Positions 9,074 through 19,964 of a stretch of 36,502 nucleotides of DNA are shown piece after piece (position 1 is the stretch's first letter; the number at the start of each line of letters is the position of its first letter). The position numbers and the translations under genes were made by a program. Source of the stretch: Thiohalobacter sp. (lineage in GTDB: Bacteria; Pseudomonadota; Gammaproteobacteria; Thiohalobacterales; Thiohalobacteraceae); the NCBI GenBank assembly GCA_026993645.1, contig JALWSQ010000272.1, forward strand, positions 1 to 36,502, given 5' to 3'. Below the pieces are notes generated by a model. That model had not been told where the DNA came from and did not search any database. It saw only the letters and a list, made by a program, of their open reading frames with translations.

Positions 9074-10332
9074 AGACCGGATGGATCATTACGACCCTCG
9101 CGGTGGCCGTTGCCTTCGGCGCCGGCTGGCAGCTGGCCCGGCAGCAGCAGCCGGAAGCCAGGCGGACCGGGACGGCCACCCAGCCGGCCGCGACACCCAG
9201 GAAGCGGAAGATCCTGTACTGGGTGGCCCCCATGAATCCCAACTTTCGCAGCGACAAGCCGGGCAAGTCGCCCATGGGCATGGACCTGGTACCGGTCTAT
9301 GCCGACCAGAAGAAGCCGGCGGCCGCCCAGGGTGTGCGTATCGATCCCCGGGTGGTGGAGAACCTGGGTGTCCGCACCGCGCCGGTGCAACGCGGTGATC
9401 TGCCGCGGCTGATCGAGACCGTCGGCTACGTGACCTTCGACGAGGACCGGCTGTCGCACGTGCACCTGCGCACCTCGGGCTGGATCGAGAAGCTCTATTT
9501 CAAGTCCGAGGGGGAGCCGGTGCATCGTGGCGACGTGCTGTTCGATCTCTATTCGCCGGAGCTGGTCAATGCCCAGGAGGAATACCTGCAGGCCATCCGC
9601 ATGGGCAATGCCGCCCTGCGCCGGGCCTCGCGGGAACGGTTGCGGGCCCTGGGTATCGGGGAGGGCGAGATCGCCCACATCCGCAAATCCCGGCAAGTCC
9701 GGCAGCTCATCCCCATCCGGGCCCGGCAGGACGGCATCATCGACCGGCTCAAGGTGCGCGAGGGCATGTACGTCAAGCCCAAGGACGAGGTCATGATGCT
9801 GGCCGATCTGTCCCGCGTCTGGCTGCAGGTGGACGTATTCGAGCGCCAGTCGGCCTGGGTGAAGCTGGGACAGCCGGCCCAGGTGCGTCTGCCCTACATG
9901 CCGGGGCGGGTATGGCGCGGGAAGGTGACCTTCATCTATCCCGACATCGACCCCAAGACCCGGACGCTCCGTGTCCGCCTCCGGTTCGATAATCAGGACG
10001 GTCTGCTCAAGCCCAACATGTACGCCGATGTCCGAATCGCGGCGGCACCCCGTCGCAACGTGCTGAGCATTCCGCGCGAGGCGCTGATCCGCACCGGTAA
10101 CGCCGAGCGGGTCATCGTGGCCCTGGGCAACGGCCGGTTCGATGCGCGGCCGGTGGTGGCTGGCATCGAGTCTGGTGATCGCGTGGAGATCGTCAGGGGG
10201 CTGCGCGAGAACGAGCGCGTGGTGACCTCGGCCCAGTTCCTGATCGATTCGGAGTCCAGCCTGCAGGCCAGCATGGCGCGCATGGGGGCCGGGGCCGAGG
10301 ATACGAAGCCGGCGGAGGAGACGCAACCATGA
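9070..10332 (+). CDS. HME-RND efflux periplasmic adaptor, CusB-like
   Basis: Heavy-metal-binding motif [32 protein letters not shown]; hybrid barrel motifs ([37 protein letters not shown]); ATGA overlap with upstream gene. Confidence 0.93.
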   Translation: MKTGWIITTLAVAVAFGAGWQLARQQQPEARRTGTATQPAATPRKRKILYWVAPMNPNFRSDKPGKSPMGMDLVPVYADQKKPAAAQGVRIDPRVVENLGVRTAPVQRGDLPRLIETVGYVTFDEDRLSHVHLRTSGWIEKLYFKSEGEPVHRGDVLFDLYSPELVNAQEEYLQAIRMGNAALRRASRERLRALGIGEGEIAHIRKSRQVRQLIPIRARQDGIIDRLKVREGMYVKPKDEVMMLADLSRVWLQVDVFERQSAWVKLGQPAQVRLPYMPGRVWRGKVTFIYPDIDPKTRTLRVRLRFDNQDGLLKPNMYADVRIAAAPRRNVLSIPREALIRTGNAERVIVALGNGRFDARPVVAGIESGDRVEIVRGLRENERVVTSAQFLIDSESSLQASMARMGAGAEDTKPAEETQP

Positions 10333-13300
10333 TCGAGGCCGTCATCCGCTGGTCCATCCGCAATCGCTTTCTGGTCCTGCTGCTGACCCTGATCCTGGTC
10401 GGGTTCGGTCTCTACAGCCTGCGCCACACGCCGCTGGACGCCATTCCCGACCTGTCGGACGTGCAGGTGATCATCAAGACCACCTACCCGGGGCAGGCGC
10501 CCCGGGTGGTGGAGGACCAGGTGACCTATCCACTGACCACCACCATGCTGTCGGTCCCGCGGGCCACGACCGTGCGTGGCTACTCCTTCTTCGGCGATTC
10601 CTATGTCTATATCCTGTTCGAGGACGGAACGGACCTCTATTGGGCAAGGTCGCGGGTGCTGGAATACCTGAGCCAGGTCCAGAGCAAGTTGCCGGCCGGT
10701 GCCCACAGCGCCCTGGGCCCGGACGCCACCGGCGTCGGCTGGGTCTACGAATACGCCCTGGTGGACCGGACCGGAAAGCACGATCTGTCCCAGCTGCGCA
10801 GCCTCCAGGACTGGTTTCTCAAGTATGAGCTGCAGACGGTGCCCGGTGTCTCCGAGGTCGCCACCATCGGCGGTATGGTGAAGCAATACCAGGTGGTGGT
10901 CGATCCCGACCGGCTGCGGGCCTACGGCATCCCCCTGGCCAGGGTCCGGCGCGCCATCCAGCGGGCCAACCAGGAGGTCGGTGGCTCGGTGGTGGAGATG
11001 GCAGAGGCGGAATACATGGTCCGCGCCACGGGTTACATCAAGCGTATCGAGGATCTGCGCCGGATCCCGCTGGGGTTCAATGCCAATGGCACGCCGATCC
11101 GCCTGGCGGACGTGGCCCGCATCCGCCTGGGACCCCAGTTGCGCCGCGGGGTGGCGGACCTCGACGGTCAGGGTGAGGTGGTGGGTGGCGTGGTCATCAT
11201 GCGCTGGGGGGAGAACGCCCTGGCCACCATCCACCGGGTGAAGGCCCGACTGGCCGAGCTCGCACGCAGCCTGCCCGAGGGCGTGGAGATCGTGCCCACC
11301 TATGACCGCTCCGGCCTGATCGAACGGGCGGTGGAGACCCTGCGCGGCAAGCTCATCGAGGAATTCATCGTGGTCACCCTGGTGTGCGCGGTGTTCCTGT
11401 TCCACCTGCGTTCGTCCCTGGTGGTCATCCTGAGCCTGCCGGTGGGTATCCTGGTGGCCTTCCTGGTCATGTATGCCCAGGGCATCAATGCCAACATCAT
11501 GTCCCTGGGCGGCATCGCCATCGCCATCGGGGCCATGGTGGACGCAGCCATCGTCATGATCGAGAACGTACACAAGCACCTGGAACGGGAACAGGTGACC
11601 GCGCACAACCGCTGGGAGATCATGGGCCGGGCCTCGGCGGAGGTGGGGCCGGCGCTGTTCTTCTCCCTGCTCATCATCACCCTGAGCTTCCTGCCGGTGT
11701 TCACCCTCCAGGCCCAGGAGGGGCGCCTGTTCGCCCCCCTGGCCTTCACCAAGACCTATGCCATGGCGGGGGCGGCGGGCCTGTCCATCACCCTGGTCCC
11801 GGTGCTGATGGGGTATTTCATCCGCGGTCACCTGGTGCCCGAACATCGCAATCCGGTCAACCGCCTGCTGATCGCCCTGTACCGGCCGGTGGTGGCCTGG
11901 GTACTGCGCATGCCCTGGGTCGTATTGCTCGTGGCCGCCCTCGCGGGTTCGTCCATGATCTGGCCCCTGGCCGGCTGGTGGCCCCTGCACGGGCGCCTGG
12001 GGTCCGAGTTCATGCCCCCGCTGGATGAAGGCGACCTGCTCTACATGCCCACGACCTTTCCGGCCATCTCCATCGGCAAGGCACGGGAACTGCTTCAGCA
12101 GACCGACCGCCTGATCAAGACGGTGCCGGAGGTGAAACGGGTGTTCGGTAAGGTGGGGCGGGCCGACACGGCCACCGACCCGGCGCCGCTGACCATGATC
12201 GAGACCGTGATCGAGCTCAAGCCGCGGGATCAGTGGCGACCGGGCATGACCCCGGAGAAACTGCGGGCAGAACTCGATCGGGTGGTCCGGATTCCCAGCG
12301 TGGCCAATGCCTGGGTCTATCCCATCAAGACCCGCATCGACATGCTGGCAACAGGGATCAAGACACCGGTCGGGGTCAAGGTCTCCGGCCCGGACCTGGC
12401 CGTGATCCAGCGCATCGGCAAGGACATCGAGCGGGTGCTGCACCGGGTGCCCGGAACGGCCTCGGTGTTCTCCGAGCGGGTGGCGGGGGGCCGCTATATC
12501 GTGGTGGACATCGATCGTGAGGCGGCGTCGCGCTACGGGCTCAATATCGCCGATATCCAGGACGTGGTCCGGACGGCGGTGGGGGGGATGAATGTCACCG
12601 AGACCGTGGAGGGACTGGAGCGCTATCCGGTCAACCTGCGTTATCCGCGGGACCTGCGTGACTCCCTGACCCGGCTGCGCGAGCTGCCCATCGTCACCGC
12701 CGGTGGCCAGCAGGTGGCCCTGGCCGATGTGGCCAAAGTACGCATCGAGGACGGGCCGGGGGTCATCAAGAGCGAGAATGCCCGGCCCAATGGCTGGATC
12801 TATGTCGACATCCAGGGCCGGGACCTGGGCTCCTACGTGGACGAGGCGAAGCGTGTCGTCGCGCGGGAGGTCAAACTGCCGGCCGGTTATGCCATCAGCT
12901 GGTCCGGGCAGTACGAGTACATGCAGCGGGCACGGGAACGGCTCAGCGTGGTCCTGCCGGTCACCCTGGCCATCATCGTGCTGCTGCTGTACCTCAATTT
13001 CCGGCGTCTGGCGGAGGTCCTGATCATTCTGGTGACCCTGCCCCTGGCGCTGGTGGGCGGCCTCTGGCTGCTCTACGCCCTGGGGTACAACCTGTCGGTG
13101 GCGGTCGGCGTGGGGTTCATCGCCCTGGCCGGCGTGACCGTCGAGGTGGGTGTGGTGATGCTGGTGTATCTGAACCAGGCCTACCGTGCCCACCGGCAAC
13201 AGGCGCTGGCCGCCGGGCGGGCCATGGCCTTGGAGGACCTGCGCGAGGCCGTGATCGCGGGGGCCCTGCTGCGGGTACGGCCCATCATGATGACCGTGGC

Positions 13301-13481
13301 CGCCATCATCGCCGGATTGCTGCCCATCATGCTGGGCAGCGGCACCGGCTCCGAGGTCATGCGCCGGATCGCGGCCCCCATGGTGGGCGGCATGGTGAGT
13401 TCAACCATCCTGACCCTGCTGGTCATCCCGGCGGCCTTCCTGGTGTGGCGCCGCCGGGGTCTTGGCCGGACAAAATCCTGA
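10329..13481 (+). CDS. HME-RND efflux transporter, CusA/CzcA family (Cu/Ag-like)
   Basis: 1050 aa; [58 protein letters not shown]; CusA-type [18 protein letters not shown] segment. Confidence 0.94.
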   Translation: MIEAVIRWSIRNRFLVLLLTLILVGFGLYSLRHTPLDAIPDLSDVQVIIKTTYPGQAPRVVEDQVTYPLTTTMLSVPRATTVRGYSFFGDSYVYILFEDGTDLYWARSRVLEYLSQVQSKLPAGAHSALGPDATGVGWVYEYALVDRTGKHDLSQLRSLQDWFLKYELQTVPGVSEVATIGGMVKQYQVVVDPDRLRAYGIPLARVRRAIQRANQEVGGSVVEMAEAEYMVRATGYIKRIEDLRRIPLGFNANGTPIRLADVARIRLGPQLRRGVADLDGQGEVVGGVVIMRWGENALATIHRVKARLAELARSLPEGVEIVPTYDRSGLIERAVETLRGKLIEEFIVVTLVCAVFLFHLRSSLVVILSLPVGILVAFLVMYAQGINANIMSLGGIAIAIGAMVDAAIVMIENVHKHLEREQVTAHNRWEIMGRASAEVGPALFFSLLIITLSFLPVFTLQAQEGRLFAPLAFTKTYAMAGAAGLSITLVPVLMGYFIRGHLVPEHRNPVNRLLIALYRPVVAWVLRMPWVVLLVAALAGSSMIWPLAGWWPLHGRLGSEFMPPLDEGDLLYMPTTFPAISIGKARELLQQTDRLIKTVPEVKRVFGKVGRADTATDPAPLTMIETVIELKPRDQWRPGMTPEKLRAELDRVVRIPSVANAWVYPIKTRIDMLATGIKTPVGVKVSGPDLAVIQRIGKDIERVLHRVPGTASVFSERVAGGRYIVVDIDREAASRYGLNIADIQDVVRTAVGGMNVTETVEGLERYPVNLRYPRDLRDSLTRLRELPIVTAGGQQVALADVAKVRIEDGPGVIKSENARPNGWIYVDIQGRDLGSYVDEAKRVVAREVKLPAGYAISWSGQYEYMQRARERLSVVLPVTLAIIVLLLYLNFRRLAEVLIILVTLPLALVGGLWLLYALGYNLSVAVGVGFIALAGVTVEVGVVMLVYLNQAYRAHRQQALAAGRAMALEDLREAVIAGALLRVRPIMMTVAAIIAGLLPIMLGSGTGSEVMRRIAAPMVGGMVSSTILTLLVIPAAFLVWRRRGLGRTKS

Positions 13482-13496
13482 TCGAGGAGGTGAGCC

Positions 13497-13823
13497 ATGG
13501 ATTATTGCAAGGTGACGGCCATCATACGGCTGGAAGCGTTGGAGGCGGTGGAGCAACGGCTCATGGCCGCCGGGGCCTGCGGCATGACCGTGACCCGGGT
13601 GCGGGGTTGCGGCGAGTGGAAGGATTTCTATCACCGTGACGCCCTGGTGACCCATGTGCGGATCGAGATCTTCACCCATGCCGACAAGGCGGAGGCATTG
13701 GCGGGCCTCATCGTCGAGGAGGCCCACACCGGGGCCCCCGGGGACGGCATCGTGGCGGTGCTGCCGGTGAGCCATCTATGGCGAATCCGCACCGGCAAGG
13801 CAGGTGTGCCGACGGAACTCTGA
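13497..13823 (+). CDS. PII-like nitrogen regulator superfamily protein linked to HME-RND efflux (PII-NG type)
   Basis: MDYCKVTAIIRLEALEAVEQRLMAAGACGMTVTRVRGCG...; C-terminal GAPGDGIVAVLPVSHLWRIRTGKAG PII-type strand; directly after the cusA-like gene. Confidence 0.8.
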   Translation: MDYCKVTAIIRLEALEAVEQRLMAAGACGMTVTRVRGCGEWKDFYHRDALVTHVRIEIFTHADKAEALAGLIVEEAHTGAPGDGIVAVLPVSHLWRIRTGKAGVPTEL

Positions 13824-13935
13824 AGGCGGGACGCGGTCCTCGCAACCAGTGGGGGCAGGGGGTACACTGCCGGGCGGCCCGCATCACGCGGGTGCGATCG
13901 GTACCATCGAGTCAACGGATCTCAGGAGGTAAGTC

Positions 13936-14325
13936 ATGTATGGTTTCAGCGTGGAGGTGGCCGGCGGGTTCGAGGAGACGGTGCAGAAGGTGATCGAGGC
14001 GCTCAAGGCCGAGGGCTTCGGGGTGCTGACCGACATCGACGTGGCCGCGACCCTCAAGGAGAAACTGGGCAAGGACATGCGGCCCTACCGGATCCTGGGG
14101 GCCTGCAATCCCCCCCTGGCCCACCAGGCGCTGGAGGCGGACCCGGACATCGGCCTGCTGTTGCCCTGCAACGTGGTGGTGCGCCAGGCCGACGATGGGG
14201 GCACCGTGGTGGCCTTCATGGATCCCCAGGCGGTACTGGGCCTGATCGACCGGGACGACATCGCCGAACTGGGGGCGGAGGTGCGTGGGCGCCTGGAGCG
14301 GGTGCGCGACGCCGTCGCGGCCTGA
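13936..14325 (+). CDS. DUF302 domain-containing protein
   Basis: [71 protein letters not shown]; aggaggtaag RBS. Confidence 0.9.
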   Translation: MYGFSVEVAGGFEETVQKVIEALKAEGFGVLTDIDVAATLKEKLGKDMRPYRILGACNPPLAHQALEADPDIGLLLPCNVVVRQADDGGTVVAFMDPQAVLGLIDRDDIAELGAEVRGRLERVRDAVAA

Positions 14326-14360
14326 GGGCGCAGGAGGGTGCCGGGCCGCACCGGCGGTGG

Positions 14361-14390
14361 TTGACAGGCAGGGCGGTTACGGCGCTAAAT
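14361..14390 (+). promoter_or_regulatory. Candidate sigma70 promoter for the SAP mini-gene
   Basis: TTGACA (14361-14366), 18-nt spacer, CTAAAT (14385-14390). Confidence 0.4.
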
Positions 14391-14442
14391 GGAGCCGGAA
14401 GGAACCGGTACCAACGAGGTGGCAAGAGGGGGAAGTGGATCC

Positions 14443-14646
14443 ATGAAGATGCAACTGGTGCGGTCGAAGGCCAGAGAGATCGGAATCCGTCCGGGCAAGT
14501 TGAACAAGCTGAACCTGATCCGGCGGATTCAGCAGACGGAAGGGAACTTCGACTGCTTCGGGACGGCGGTCGACGGCTACTGTGACCAGGCAGACTGCCT
14601 CTGGCGCGAGGACTGCCTGAAGCTGTCACTGCAGCAGTCGGCCTGA
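14443..14646 (+). CDS. SAP-like mini-protein with C-terminal cysteine cluster
   Basis: 67 aa: MKMQLVRSKAREIGIRPGKLNKLNLIRRIQQTEGNFDCFGTAVDGYCDQADCLWREDCLKLSLQQSA; SAP-like N-terminus and C-x8-C-x4-C-x5-C. Confidence 0.75.
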   Translation: MKMQLVRSKAREIGIRPGKLNKLNLIRRIQQTEGNFDCFGTAVDGYCDQADCLWREDCLKLSLQQSA

Positions 14647-14738
14647 GCCCGGCCCGGGCCTGCCAACCCCCGGCCCCGGGCCGGGGCGGGATCCTGCTCC
14701 CCCGCATGCCATCCTCCGGCTCATGGGAGGCAAGGGTG

Positions 14739-16043
14739 ATGCGTCATTCGGGACTGTTCCATTCCACTCCCACCGAGCACAGCCGCCCGGATCCCCGGCG
14801 CGGCAGCGATGCCGAACGGGCGTTCCGTATTCTGAAAACGGTGGTGGGCGACTACCAAGGACCCGCCGGCATCCGGCTGTGGGACGGTTGTCGCGTCTAC
14901 GGTGGACCCGAGGTGCCCGGCAGCTTGGTGTTCCGGGATGCGGCCTTCCTGCGCCAGCTGGTCCTTCACTGGAGCGCGCTGACCCTGGGCGAGGGCTACC
15001 TGGCCGGGCGGGTAGATGCCGAGGGCGCCATGGAGCCCCTGTTCCACCTGATCGAGCACCTGCGCCAGCGCCGCCTGGCGCCGGGGGCGCGGGCCCGGCT
15101 GGCCTGGGAGGCGCTGCATCTGCCCCGTACCCGGGCAGCGCGCGGACCGGGGTTACGGGGGGCGCGGGCACACGAGAACTCACCGGCCACCATCGCCCAC
15201 CACTACGACGTGGGCAACGATTTCTACCGCCTGTGGCTGGATCGGGAGATGGTGTACTCCTGCGCCTATTTCCGCGACCCGGCGCAGTCGCTGGAGGCGG
15301 CCCAGCGCGACAAGCTGGACTACATCTGCCGCAAGCTGCGGCTGGCGCCGGGGATGGACCTGCTCGACATCGGCTGCGGCTGGGGTGCCCTGGTGTGCTG
15401 GGCGGCGCGTCACTACGGGGTCCGCGCCCATGGCATCACCCTGAGCCGGCAGCAGTACGCCTATGCCCGCGAGCGGGTGCGACGCGAGGGCCTCGAGGAC
15501 CGGGTGCGTATCGAGCTGCGCGACTACCGTGACCTGCCGCCGGCACCGGCCTACGACCGGGTGGTGAGCGTCGGCATGTTCGAACACGTGGGCGTGGCCA
15601 ACTTCCCCACCTATTTCGGCACCGTGCGCCGGGTGCTGCGGCCGGGCGGGCTGTTTCTCAACCATGGCATCACCAACGACACCGGCTGGACCCAGACCGA
15701 CATCCAGCAGTTCGTCAACCGCTACGTGTTCCCGGACGGTGAGCTGGCTCCGGTGAGCGAGGTCCAGGATGCCATGGAGAAGGCGGGGTTCGAGATCCAT
15801 GACGTGGAGGGGTTGCGCCGGCACTATGCCCTGACCCTGCGCCACTGGGTCCGGCGACTGGAGGCCCACCGGGAACAGGCCCTGCAGCAGGTGCCCGAGC
15901 CGGTGTACCGCCTGTGGCGCCTGTACATGGCAGGATCGGCCTATTATTTCGACGAGGGCAGCGTCGGTGTCTACCAGATCCTGGCCGGGCACCAGCTGGA
16001 CCGGCCGCCGCTGCCGTTGCGCCGGGACGATCTCTACCACTGA
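14739..16043 (+). CDS. Cyclopropane-fatty-acyl-phospholipid synthase family protein
   Basis: NSPATIAHHYDVGNDFYRLWLDREMVYSCAYF, LLDIGCGWGALVCWAA SAM motif, VSVGMFEHVG; gggagg RBS before ATG 14739. Confidence 0.92.
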   Translation: MRHSGLFHSTPTEHSRPDPRRGSDAERAFRILKTVVGDYQGPAGIRLWDGCRVYGGPEVPGSLVFRDAAFLRQLVLHWSALTLGEGYLAGRVDAEGAMEPLFHLIEHLRQRRLAPGARARLAWEALHLPRTRAARGPGLRGARAHENSPATIAHHYDVGNDFYRLWLDREMVYSCAYFRDPAQSLEAAQRDKLDYICRKLRLAPGMDLLDIGCGWGALVCWAARHYGVRAHGITLSRQQYAYARERVRREGLEDRVRIELRDYRDLPPAPAYDRVVSVGMFEHVGVANFPTYFGTVRRVLRPGGLFLNHGITNDTGWTQTDIQQFVNRYVFPDGELAPVSEVQDAMEKAGFEIHDVEGLRRHYALTLRHWVRRLEAHREQALQQVPEPVYRLWRLYMAGSAYYFDEGSVGVYQILAGHQLDRPPLPLRRDDLYH

Positions 16044-16102
16044 CGCCATACTGCGGGCGGGCAGAGGTTGTCGCGGCGGCCGGCCAATGGCATCCTGAGC
16101 AG

Positions 16103-16465
16103 ATGTCGCCAGCAACCGGGGGCCGTTCCGTGTCGTTGCCCAGGATCACCGTCTTTCCACTGCTCGACCCGGAGGAGCCCCTGCGCAAGCGGGCGCCGGC
16201 GGTGGACGAGACGGGGCGGCCCCTGAGTGATTTCATGATGATCATCCCGGGGCTGAAGGAACGCCCGCAGCGTCTCATCCAGGCGGTGACCACCGAGATC
16301 CACGCCGCCCTGGCCTGTTTCCCCGATGCCGTGGTGTTCGCCGAACTCAACGTGAAGCTCAACCTGCTCTGGGTTTCGATCCGGCCCATCAGTGGCGTCC
16401 GCTTCGAGATCGCCAGCGCCATCCAGAACCGGGTGCCCGAGGCGCGCCTGGTGTCCCACATCTGA
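16103..16465 (+). CDS. Hypothetical protein
   Basis: Open frame [98 protein letters not shown]...; collinear between cfa-like and copA-like genes; exact start uncertain. Confidence 0.65.
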   Translation: MSPATGGRSVSLPRITVFPLLDPEEPLRKRAPAVDETGRPLSDFMMIIPGLKERPQRLIQAVTTEIHAALACFPDAVVFAELNVKLNLLWVSIRPISGVRFEIASAIQNRVPEARLVSHI

Positions 16466-16506
16466 GCCGCGGGGGCCGCGGTCCGGCTCGCAGCGGAGAA
16501 CCCGAG

Positions 16507-18741
16507 GTGAACGAAGAGGGCGTCATTCGTCTGTCCATCGGTGGCATGAGCTGTGCGGGCTGCGTGGCGGCGGTGGAGGATGCCCTGCGCCGGGTGCCCG
16601 GGGTCCGGACGGCCCAGGTCAACTTCGCCGAGCACACCGCCCAGGTGGAGGGCGAGGTGGCCGCCGAGGCCCTGGTCACGGCGGTGCGCCAGGCCGGCTA
16701 CGAGGCGGCGGTGCTGCGCAGCCTGGCGGACGAAATGGAGAAGGAGGCGGCGGAATTCGCCCACTATCGCCGCCTGTTGCGCCAGGCCGGGATGGCCGGC
16801 GTGGTGGCCCTGCCGCTGCTGGTGGGGAGCCTGGTGCCCGGGTGGTTGCCCCCGGTGGACAGCCCGGCCCATCCTCTGTTCTGGCCGCTGGTGGCCCTGG
16901 CCACCCTGGCCGTACTGGTCTATTCCGGTGGTCACTTCTTCACCGGCGCCTGGACCAGCCTGCGCCATCACAATGCCAACATGGACAGCCTCATCGCCTT
17001 GGGCACGGGGACTGCCTGGGGCTACTCCACCCTGGTGGTGCTGTTTCCGGCCGCGGTGCCCAGCCTGGCGCGCCATGCCTATTTCGAGGCCGCGGTGGTC
17101 ATTCTCAGCCTGATCAACCTGGGCAATGCCCTGGAGATGAAGGCCCGCGGCCGCACCTCCGAGGCCATCAGGCGGCTCATCGGGCTGCAGCCGCGCACGG
17201 CGCGGGTGATCCGGGACGGGCGGGAGCAGGAGGTCCCCATCGAATCGGTGGGGCTGGACGAGACACTGCGGGTGCGGCCGGGGGAGAAGATCCCGGTGGA
17301 TGGGCGGCTGCTGGAAGGACGTTCCATGGTGGACGAGTCCATGCTCACCGGGGAACCGGTGCCGGTGGAGAAGGGACCGGGTGACCTGCTCACCGGCGGC
17401 ACCCTCAACCGCAGCGGCAGCTTTCTCATGCGTGCCACCCGGGTCGGCAGCGAGACCACCCTGGCGCGCATCATCCACCTGGTGCGCCAGGCGCAGAACT
17501 CCAAGCCGGCCATTGGCCGGCTGGCGGACCGGGTCAGCGCCCTGTTCGTGCCGGCCGTGCTGATCGTCGCCGTGCTCACCTTCCTGGCCTGGTTCGATTT
17601 CGGCCCCGAGCCGCGCCTGAGTTACGCCCTGGTCACCGCCATCACGGTGCTGGTCATCGCCTGCCCCTGCGCTCTCGGGCTGGCCACGCCCATCTCCATC
17701 ATGGTGGGCGTGGGCAAGGCCGCGGAGCAGGGTATCCTGATCCGCAGCGGCGAGGCGTTGCAGCGCGCGGGACAGCTGCAGATCCTGGTGCTGGACAAGA
17801 CCGGCACCCTGACCGAGGGCCGGCCGCGGCTGGTGAGCCTGGCGCCGGCGCCGGGGGTGACCGAGGCGGATCTGCTGCGCCGGGCCGCGGCCCTGGAGGC
17901 GGGCTCAGAGCACCCCCTGGCGGAGGCAGTGACCGGTGCGGCCCGCGACCGGGGCATCGAGATCCCGCCGGTGACCGAGTTCCAGGCCCTCAGCGGCCAG
18001 GGGGTGACCGGGGTCCTGGACGGGCAGGCCCTGTTGCTGGGCAACCAGCACCTGTTGGAGGCGCGGGGGATCGACTGTTCCGCCTGGGTGGAACGGCTGG
18101 ACGCCATGGCGGCGGACGCAGTGACGCCGGTGCTGCTGGCGCAGGGAGACCGCCTGCTGGGGGTACTGGGGGTCGCCGACCCGGTGCGACCCGATGCGGC
18201 CCGCGCGGTGGCCCGGCTCAGGCAGCTGGGACTGAGGCTGGTCATGGTCACGGGCGACCGGCCGGCCACCGCCCGGGCGGTGGCGGCCCGGGTGGGGATC
18301 GACGAGGTGCTGGCCCAGGTGCTGCCGGCGGACAAGTCGGAGCGGGTGGCCGCGCTCCAGGCGGAGGGGGTGGTGGGCATGGTGGGCGACGGCATCAACG
18401 ATGCCCCGGCCCTGGCCCGGGCGGACGTGGGCTTCGCCATCGGCAGCGGTACCGACGTGGCCATCGAGAGCGCCGACGTCACCCTGATGCGCAATTCCCT
18501 GTTCGGCGTGGTCGATGCCATCCGCATCTCCCGCGCCACGGTGCGTAACATCCGTCAGAACCTGGCCGGCGCCTTCGTCTACAATGGCCTGGGCATCCCC
18601 ATCGCCGCCGGTGTGCTCTATCCCTTCACCGGCATGCTGCTCAATCCCATCATCGCCGGGGCGGCCATGGCCATGTCCTCGGTCACCGTGGTCAGCAACG
18701 CCAACCGGCTGCGCTACCTCATCGGGCGGTCCGAGGCATGA
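16507..18741 (+). CDS. copA: Copper-translocating P1B-type ATPase
   Basis: HMA domain [19 protein letters not shown] motif [41 protein letters not shown]-terminal NANRLR; GTG start. Confidence 0.92.
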   Translation: MNEEGVIRLSIGGMSCAGCVAAVEDALRRVPGVRTAQVNFAEHTAQVEGEVAAEALVTAVRQAGYEAAVLRSLADEMEKEAAEFAHYRRLLRQAGMAGVVALPLLVGSLVPGWLPPVDSPAHPLFWPLVALATLAVLVYSGGHFFTGAWTSLRHHNANMDSLIALGTGTAWGYSTLVVLFPAAVPSLARHAYFEAAVVILSLINLGNALEMKARGRTSEAIRRLIGLQPRTARVIRDGREQEVPIESVGLDETLRVRPGEKIPVDGRLLEGRSMVDESMLTGEPVPVEKGPGDLLTGGTLNRSGSFLMRATRVGSETTLARIIHLVRQAQNSKPAIGRLADRVSALFVPAVLIVAVLTFLAWFDFGPEPRLSYALVTAITVLVIACPCALGLATPISIMVGVGKAAEQGILIRSGEALQRAGQLQILVLDKTGTLTEGRPRLVSLAPAPGVTEADLLRRAAALEAGSEHPLAEAVTGAARDRGIEIPPVTEFQALSGQGVTGVLDGQALLLGNQHLLEARGIDCSAWVERLDAMAADAVTPVLLAQGDRLLGVLGVADPVRPDAARAVARLRQLGLRLVMVTGDRPATARAVAARVGIDEVLAQVLPADKSERVAALQAEGVVGMVGDGINDAPALARADVGFAIGSGTDVAIESADVTLMRNSLFGVVDAIRISRATVRNIRQNLAGAFVYNGLGIPIAAGVLYPFTGMLLNPIIAGAAMAMSSVTVVSNANRLRYLIGRSEA

Positions 18742-18815
18742 GCCTGCTGGCCGTCAACCTCGCCGGGCTGGCGCTGATCCTGCTCATCGTCTGGTGGTTC
18801 TGGCTCGTGCGCTGA
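18738..18815 (+). CDS. 25-aa single-pass membrane micro-protein, translationally coupled to copA
   Basis: [29 protein letters not shown] overlap with the copA stop; below the ORF-track size limit. Confidence 0.55.
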   Translation: MSLLAVNLAGLALILLIVWWFWLVR

Positions 18816-18821
18816 GGGCGG

Positions 18822-19697
18822 TCAGCCCAGCAGGGCGCTGCGTACCGCGGCGAAGTCGGCCAGGGCGCGATCGAGACAGTCGTCCAGCTCGGTCACCGAC
18901 AGGTGCAGCAGGGCCCACTGGTCGCCATCCAGCTCGGGGCGCAGCTCGATGGCCGCCTCCCCCTCCAGCCAGGTCGTCGCCAGCGCATCGGCCACATGGA
19001 CGACCGCCGTCTCGAAGGGATGATCTTCCGCCTGTCGGGGCTGGTGGTGGCAGCGGACCGCGGCGGTGACCGATTCGGGGAGGTGCCAGTCGGCCAGCAG
19101 GTCCGCCCCCAGTTCCCCGTGGTCGAAGCCCAGGGATTCCCGCTCCAGATCGGCCAGTGCGACCTCCGTGTCGGCGGCCCGGGCCCGCAGGCCCGCGTAG
19201 AAGCTGCCGGCGCCCTGGCACAACAGCAGGGCCCCGATGTCGTGCAACAGGCCCATGATGAAGTAGCGCTCGGTACCCGGTGCCTGGAGGCTGCGGGCCA
19301 GGGCTCGGGCCAGGGTGCCGGTGAGCAGGCTGTGATGCCAGAAGGCCCGCATGTCCAGCTGCTCCGGGGGGATGCCGCGGAAGCTGCGCACGATGCTGGC
19401 CGCCAGCACCAGGTCGACCAGCTCCAGGGTGCCGATGACCGTGATGGCGCGGGACAGGGTGTCCACCTTGCGCACCAGGCCGTAGAAGGGGCTGTTGACG
19501 ATGCGCAGCAGGCGCGCGGTCAGGGCCGGATCCTCGGCGATCACCGCGCCGATGTCCCTGGCCGAGGTCGTTCCGTCGTGGATCATGTCGATGATGCGGG
19601 TGACCACCTCGGGCAGGGAGGCCAGCCGGCGCGCCTGTTCCAGCAGCCGGGTCCGGCTGGGTGGCAGGGGCGGATTTCCGATCGGTTGGGGTTGCAT
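18822..19697 (-). CDS. HDOD domain-containing protein
   Basis: RLASLPEVVTRIIDMIHDGTTSARDIGAVIAEDPALTARLLRIVNSPFYGLVRKVDTLSRAITVIGTLELVDLVLA; later LLHDIGALLL. Confidence 0.88.
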   Translation of the reverse strand: MQPQPIGNPPLPPSRTRLLEQARRLASLPEVVTRIIDMIHDGTTSARDIGAVIAEDPALTARLLRIVNSPFYGLVRKVDTLSRAITVIGTLELVDLVLAASIVRSFRGIPPEQLDMRAFWHHSLLTGTLARALARSLQAPGTERYFIMGLLHDIGALLLCQGAGSFYAGLRARAADTEVALADLERESLGFDHGELGADLLADWHLPESVTAAVRCHHQPRQAEDHPFETAVVHVADALATTWLEGEAAIELRPELDGDQWALLHLSVTELDDCLDRALADFAAVRSALLG

Positions 19698-19857
19698 GGC
19701 GGGTCGATTCCCTGGGTGATGGCGTCCTGCGTTCTGTAGCGACCGGTTGCTGCCGAGGTTTATGCCGGCGGGTTTCCATCCGGCCAGGTTTTGTAAGCAG
19801 TTTTAGTCATTCATGTAAGCCGCCGCCTTCATCGTCGTAATCAGCTTGGATGGGGTC

Positions 19858-19884
19858 TAAAGCACTGGTGTCGATGGACGTTAA
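19858..19884 (+). promoter_or_regulatory. Candidate sigma28 (FliA) promoter for the chemoreceptor
   Basis: TAAA (19858-19861), 15-nt spacer, GACGTTAA (19877-19884; 6/8 to GCCGATAA). Confidence 0.4.
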
Positions 19885-19964
19885 CCCGGGCAAGGGCGGC
19901 ACCGGTTGCGGCCGGATGCACGGATCCATACCAGGAACAGACTGCCAGGGGCAGGGAGACGGGG

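Noticed and set aside
9993-13199. 1068-aa minus-strand ORF opposite the CusA-like gene
   Set aside because: Antisense to a clear RND gene; low-complexity His/Gln/Asp/Gly-rich translation typical of the reverse frame in GC-rich DNA.
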